DNA of 64,000 nt from Misgurnus anguillicaudatus. Taxonomy: Eukaryota; Chordata; Actinopteri; Cypriniformes; Cobitidae. Of the stretch, positions 58,216-64,000 are shown piece by piece. The stretch lies in NCBI RefSeq assembly GCF_027580225.2, contig NC_073360.2:12658501-12722500 (forward strand), in the 5' to 3' direction. Every line of letters starts with the position of its first letter. Within the stretch, counting starts at the first letter, position 1. The translations under genes and the position numbers were made by a program. The notes below the pieces were generated by a model. It saw only the letters and a list, made by a program, of their open reading frames with translations. It did not search any database and was not told where the DNA came from.

Positions 58216-59122
58216 CTGCAGGATAGAGAATAAAAAGGGAGAAAGAGAGGAAGAGAAGAAAAAGTAAAGCGAAAGAGGGAGAAGATGCAGAAAGTGGTAA
58301 AAGTAGAGGATTCAAGAGAGAACAAGAGAGTCATAGAGGAAAGTTTGGATGGATATTTGGGGTATAGAAAGGAGAAAAGTGGGCGGAAGAGAAAGGAAGA
58401 GCGAGTGATGAAGAAGGAGGGGGGTTAGAATGCCCTTGATGTTTACAGCAGAGATTGTGGTGTAGTTTGTCTATTATTTTGTGCATCTATACGTTCAATG
58501 TGTCTGGTATCATATCATTAATCTTTATCTGTAGCTTGGCACAAAGTTTGCCATTGTATAAATACAGCCTGTACAAAAGTGCATGTACTGTAAGTGTATG
58601 TGTAGCTTATTACGCCAAGCTGAAGCATTTATTTAACAACAAGTTATGTGTGGTGTAATATTAACAATACAATAAAACCTAAGGTGTTTGTGTAGACACA
58701 GTAAAAGAAATTCAACATCACATTTCATTGCAACATCCCAAAACACATATACATAGGAGGATTGAGGATTGTGAGAGCAGAATCCATTGAAATGATTTAG
58801 CAATTATGCTAGTCTGCTAAACCACTAACTCAAAATTTTCTAAATGTCTTAATAGCTTTACAATTGTAATGCTATACAATAACATTTTGTCTTAGTCAGC
58901 AGTAGTCTGAAGGTCACCAATGCATTTTTTATTCATTTGTTGTCACCGCAACGCATCACTAAACACTTTTGTTATGTCAATAACAGCATGTAAACAATAT
59001 AACATAGTGCCGCAGGATGACGTTATTTTTGTAGGCAAAACCCAAAAGCGAGTTAGCATTTTAGCACTTCCAGTTCCACTGTCCATGAAGTCATTGGGTT
59101 TTTTGAATGGGGGTTCGGTTAA

Positions 59123-59575
59123 AGGGACATTCCACTTTTTTAAATTATGCTAATACCGACAAAAAATTAATAGTTGCGATTTTCCAGGCAGATATGATTA
59201 GGAACTATAATCCCCTTGGTTACTTTCAATAGTATTCAATGGCAATACTTTTTTTGGGCACTGTGTAATATCACTACGCCTGCTTCAGCCATGTTACATC
59301 AGCAAAGTCCTTGATAATTACGCCAGAATGAGAGTATAGTTTCCAGCCATATCTGCCTAGAAAATTGCAACTTTTAATTTTATGTCGGTCTTAGTACACG
59401 ATTGTAACTACAGAAGAGTCAAGTTTTAAATAGGAAAAATATTGAAACTCTTTGGTTATGTTTTAGTGCGATGCTAATGGTCTAATCAGATTCAATGGAT
59501 TGTGCTAAGCTATGCTAAAAGTTCTAGCGCCAGACCTGGAGATCAGCTGAATGGATTTCAAAACTATAGTTTCCC
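59123..59575. mobile_element. TTAA fold-back element, copy 3, right end truncated
   Basis: Left end AGGGACATTCCACTTTTTT follows TTAA (59119-59122). The body shares CTAATCAGATTCAATGGATT and AGATCAGCTGAATGGATTTC with the other copies, but the right inverted terminus is missing. Confidence 0.7.
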
Positions 59576-62500
59576 ACAATATTTTCACTCTTTATTCTAC
59601 AACATAAAACACACCAGTAATACCCCCACTCTGGACTTTTAAAAGCTTTTACGTCTAAAAATGGCGGTTGCTAACAAGCTGCTACATGGGACTACGAGAT
59701 TGTCTGGAACTTTAAACATGGATCATGGGCACAATTCCCAACAAAGATTCATCGACAGCGTATCAGGGAACATGCTTTTAAATGTTTTTAATAAAGTTTG
59801 AAGAGTTGTCGAAAGCGTGGTGGTGATGATGTTGCAGTCGAGCCACCGTGTGTAGTCTGCTTGTAGCCTAAGGATAGCTTGTTATTCGAAAATGTATACA
59901 AATCTTGTTGGATGAAATGTGTAAAGCCCAATCCCATTTCAACCCCTACATTTTCCCCTACCCCTTCAGTAAGTGCATTCACGTAAAGGGCTAGGGATGT
60001 CTGAATTGTCTTAGAGAAAGTGGGAAGCCCTTCAAACAAAGATTTTTCTGAACTTCAATTCAAACTAAGGGGGACAAAATTTTCCAACATGGCTGCTCAT
60101 GCAAGTATAATTCAAGTCTTTTTCACATCAATAACGTTTTAAATGGCAAATAATCATTTGTTTTATGTTACATTCAATCTTGTGTTCATATTTATGTTCA
60201 TAGTTTAAAGAAACGTTAAGAGCCTCCAGAACGCCATTGCTTCCCGAACACGATTGCTTCCCGGTTTGCCCTGACTGAACGTGTCCAGGTTCCTCCGGTC
60301 TGATCGTGCCCCGTTGCTTCAGATTTCTAGTCCACTACAGAGATGGCTAATAGACGGAGGGGGATTGCCAACAGAGGGGTGTTTGGTGTGCTGCTTTTAG
60401 CAAAAAAGTCAAGGGCCACTTTTTAGCCTGTAACCTAATAAACTTATGTGACGCGGCATCTTTGAAATTTGTGATAAACATTGCATCAACATTGATGTAG
60501 GACGCATGATGACGTCTGCCGGTGTAGTAGTGATTCCCATTTCTTAGGAGAATATTTTAACCCTTTCCACTCCAATCCAAAAGTCTATGGAAAAATTAAT
60601 AGGCTCTTTAGTGAAGAAACCAGTGTACCGCTAACTTCCGGGTTGTACGCCATTCTTGCTATTTTTTATGTTTTATTGACGCTTTATTAATGCTAATCAC
60701 TGTCAGAGTGTAAAGCATTCTCTTAATATCATGTCGTTCCAAACCTGTATCCTGTTATTTTCCCCTGGGAATAAAAATAAATTTAACGCTCCTCTTTTCT
60801 ATTAAGGACAGTTCTGTTAGGGTTCATAAGGTATCATAAGAGCAGTCTGTACAACTTGCGCTTTATATTCCAGACTATTAGACTATTTGTTAAAAACAAA
60901 GAAGAAACAAATAAAGTCGTTATTCCCTGATAATATTGTCATTAAGGTAATTCCTCACCCAAAGTTGAACTCAAGAATAGGAACTTAAAAAGAGCGACTC
61001 ATTCATGAATTGTTCATTTACTGATTTGATTCTCTAGATCAACTCGCTGACTCAGATATATTGTTCTTGTGTTAAAAGCTTACTGGACAGAAAGACTGTC
61101 AGTAAATAACACAGTAATTTTATGGCCCATAAGCACTATGAATGTAGTACATACTGACTAGTTATTGATGCTTTTCGTCACTTTTGTGGGTTTGAACTGC
61201 TGTTGTATGGAAAAAAGAAATTAAATTTTTTTTCTGTTGTATTCCAAGACAGAAAAAACAACATAACACAGATTATATGACATGAGGGTGAGTAAATAAT
61301 GACAGCTAGTTTTAATTTTAGGTACATTACTCCTTTCGTGAAAAGCTGCTTTGAAAAAAAGTGCTACATAAATAAAATAAACTTGAAAATTAAAACTTTA
61401 TTGCAATTTGATTTCACGAACACCTTCCAAATTTTGATAATAAGCCCAATCTGTTCAATAAATGAAAGGTTTATTCATTTGTGTTGTTTTAGGAAAAAGT
61501 GATTTTCTTTAGGATTCTGCTCTCAGCTCACACACAAGGATGGAGGGGTGTATGGATAGATGGATGAATGGAGATGAATGGAGAAACACTGTGTAGATGT
61601 AAATGGCTGCAAATAGAGCAACCACAGATTTCTATAAAGTGTATCTGTTTAAAGTAGATTTAAGAAACCCTAACATACAACATGCAACTTTTTATAGGTG
61701 CATAAATCTAAAGAGTAATTGATCAAACAATTCAGGGTCACTTAAAGTCCCCATGAAATGCAAATTTTGGACCAAATTTAAGAATTGGGATAAAGTACGG
61801 AGACAGTTCTGAACACTGATTTAAATGTATTTGGCCGATAACTGATTTTTGTTTATTTTTAACCTAAAAGTTACAGATTGTTGTATTTATAGTACTCTTA
61901 AAATCTTTCAAAGAAGGTCTTCGACCAAGAAAGGTTGAGAACCCACGGAGTAGAGGAATCAAGTGGAAAGAGGAACCAGAAGAACAAGAAAATGGAAAAG
62001 GACATTTTGTTTGGCTCAAAATGGAGGGCGGATCCGTTTATAAACGCAACAAGCGCGTCGATGGGGCATATGGAGATTTTATGCACACAGATATTCTCCT
62101 TTCTAACAACCCACTCCTCATCCCAACGTCTCTCTCTTCTTCTGTAGCTCAATCTCTCTTTTTCTCTCGGCTCAGCGTGCATTGTGCTTTGAAGTCACCG
62201 CTCTGACAAGTCAACCCTGATGTATTATTCAAGAAGACTGTCACACAGTATCCCCCCTTCTCTCTTCTTCACAGTTATTCACTCGCTCTCATTCTCCTTC
62301 TCACTATTTCTTTTGTTCTCAAACATAATATATGAATGTATGAACTTAGATAAGGATCCAGGCAGGAAGTGAGCGCTACTATTGTGCCGTTCACAGGAAG
62401 AATGGGTCTGATTGCTCACGAGTGTCTGTTTTCGTTAAATATTGTGTTGTGAAACTATCGTCTCAAAAATAAATGGTGATAGGAGCACCGTTCCAAAATC

Positions 62501-62968
62501 GAACAAGATGCCTTACATCGGAGACTGACTTGTAGGGCAGTGTTCGAACTCTCATAAAACTACATAAGTGACCAGTTTTCAATGTTTTGTGTAACTTATA
62601 TGCGGCACACAAATAGTGAGACCCAACTAAGAGTTCATTTCAATAGAGTTTGACATTAGCATGTTGCTAAGCTAACAGGACTACACTGTGATACGAACAA
62701 TGCACACAAAATATGGGGGGAAATTATCAATTTTAATAAGACTGGCCTATTTTGATCAATCCTAAGCTTATTATCAGCAACTGATTAATAAAAAGACAAT
62801 TCTGGGATTGTCTTTACAACAAAGCATACATGCAATGCTAACCCCACAATTTTGCCAATGCGAGATATCTTACATTTACATTTTTTTATGTATTATAGCA
62901 GACACTTTTATTTCTACAATCGACAAATAAGAGCGCATTTAAGTCAATATTCCTATGAACACCTATAA

Positions 62969-63543
62969 GGGCAGTTTCTCAGACAGGGTTTATATTAATC
63001 CAGAACCAGGCCTTATTATATTAGGACATTTAAAGGTGCAGTGTATATTTTTTAAAAGGATCTCTTGACAGAAATGCAAAATAATATACAAAACAATATT
63101 ATCAGGGGTGTATAAAAACCTTTTTATAATGATCCATTATGTTTTTATTACCTTAAAATGAGATGTTTTATCTACATACACCGGGGGTCCCCTTACGTGG
63201 AAGTCGCCATTTTGGGCCGCCATGTTTCTACAGAAGCCCTTAACGGACAAACTATTTTTACTAAGTTGTTGATGACATGTTTTTCCAGTGGCGGCTACCA
63301 TATGCGTTTCAAAAGCGAGGGGCACTGAGCCGTTGTTTGCAATTCGCAACCTCAGCAGTCTAAAATTTACACACTGCACCTTTAAGTAGTTTTTACATAC
63401 ATACATACCTTACAAAAACAATACTGCTGTGCATCTTGAAACAAAACAATAATAATGATGTAAATATGTCAGTGCAAGATTCAGCTATCTTAAACAAGAA
63501 TTTTAGTCTGGGATTAGGATAAGCCTTGTCCGGAAGACCGCCC
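62969..63543. mobile_element. GGCGGTTT-type MITE interrupted by a TTAA MITE
   Basis: Left GGGCAGTTTCTCAGACAGGG and right CCTTGTCCGGAAGACCGCCC are diverged inverted ends of the family at 31303-31527. A second element is inserted at 63034-63381. Confidence 0.65.
63034..63381. mobile_element. TTAA MITE (AGGTGCAGTGT ends)
   Basis: Ends AGGTGCAGTGTATA and TTTACACACTGCACCT, with TTAA on both sides (63030-63033, 63382-63385). Inner motifs match the copy at 43496-43872. Confidence 0.72.
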
Positions 63544-64000
63544 TTTTATGCCTTAAATGCTGCCTATGTAGATAGTTCACTAAGATTTGGAACAGACCAA
63601 GGGTGTGTGTCAAAGTCATTGCTGTCAGTTTGCATGAGTATACTGTATTAGTCAGGCGGTAGTGTTTAAAGACTATATGAGCGTGTTCATGAATGTTGGT
63701 GTATGTGTATGACTGTGGCTCATTCTCACACCAATGATTGTTCTGGCATGTCTACTTAAAGCAGACAGATATGTCATAACTGAACATTTCAGAGAGTGAG
63801 AGAGAAAAGAGATGAGATTGGAGAGGTTGAATTCAACAGGCCTGTCAACATGACTCAATTTCAGTCATAGACTGCTTTCAGACGGCACGCCCACAAACCG
63901 CCCACATTTTTTTACTGACTGTCTAATGGATATTGCACACAGGACTGGACAGTACTTTTTGATCTTGCAAGCTCTTGTCTGATTGGCTGACAATAAAGCT

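Larger units (their letters stand above)
58216..64000 (-). other. dscaml1: dscaml1 intron running off the right edge
   Basis: Searched for Ig1-Ig5 exons on the minus strand; none found to 64000. Contains a TTAA fold-back copy (59123 to about 59575), a LINE-tail-like stretch near 61340-61390, a SINE-tail fragment near 62870-62940, and a nested MITE pair at 62969-63543. Confidence 0.65.

Noticed and set aside
51229..58300. Dscam1-style arrays of alternative Ig exons around Ig6-Ig8
   Set aside because: I looked for extra cassettes with Ig7-like CVVSS, TWRKDG or NYTC motifs in the introns and found none; each domain is encoded once.

Overview
The window is vertebrate genomic DNA, most likely from an otophysan (probably cypriniform) teleost. 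Evidence is a gene split into many short exons with GT-AG introns, AT-rich introns, and dense fold-back and short inverted-repeat DNA transposons of the kind common in cyprinid genomes (TTAA-type, hAT, Harbinger, Tc1). Species was not determined. All family and gene assignments rest on remembered sequences; no search was run.

The dominant gene is the 3' three quarters of dscaml1 (Down syndrome cell adhesion molecule-like 1), on the minus strand from 58215 down to the stop codon at 14696. I could place 26 consecutive coding exons. All junction phases agree, giving 1,572 residues: immunoglobulin domains Ig6 to Ig9, fibronectin III domains FN1 to FN4, Ig10, FN5, FN6, one membrane span, and a long cytoplasmic tail ending in the PDZ ligand YTLV. 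Exons for the signal peptide and Ig1 to Ig5 lie beyond the right edge. The tail ([20 protein letters not shown] core, [24 protein letters not shown]) matches DSCAML1 rather than DSCAM.

At the left, on the plus strand, are the last two coding exons (5087-5123 and 5313-5431) of a small gene whose C-terminus is an IQ motif closely resembling PCP4/PEP-19. It runs tail-to-tail toward dscaml1, the same arrangement as human PCP4 and DSCAM. This suggests a PCP4-like ohnolog kept beside dscaml1.

The rest is intergenic and intronic DNA filled with mobile elements, several with clear target-site duplications: hAT elements at 1923-3109, 5815-6746, 11825-12158 and 25492-25776; TTAA elements at 108-383, 7846-8742, 35962-36419, 47861-48512, 51654-52215 and 63034-63381; a dead Tc1 element at 39896-41022; a Harbinger-derived element with a MADF exon at about 10859-11616; a chimeric LINE insertion at 52506-53273; and a large fold-back at 29493-30266. 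Tandem arrays include a 175-bp monomer array (20684-21616) and a 32-bp minisatellite (33050-34095). The minisatellite produces the longest open frames in the window, but they are not genes.
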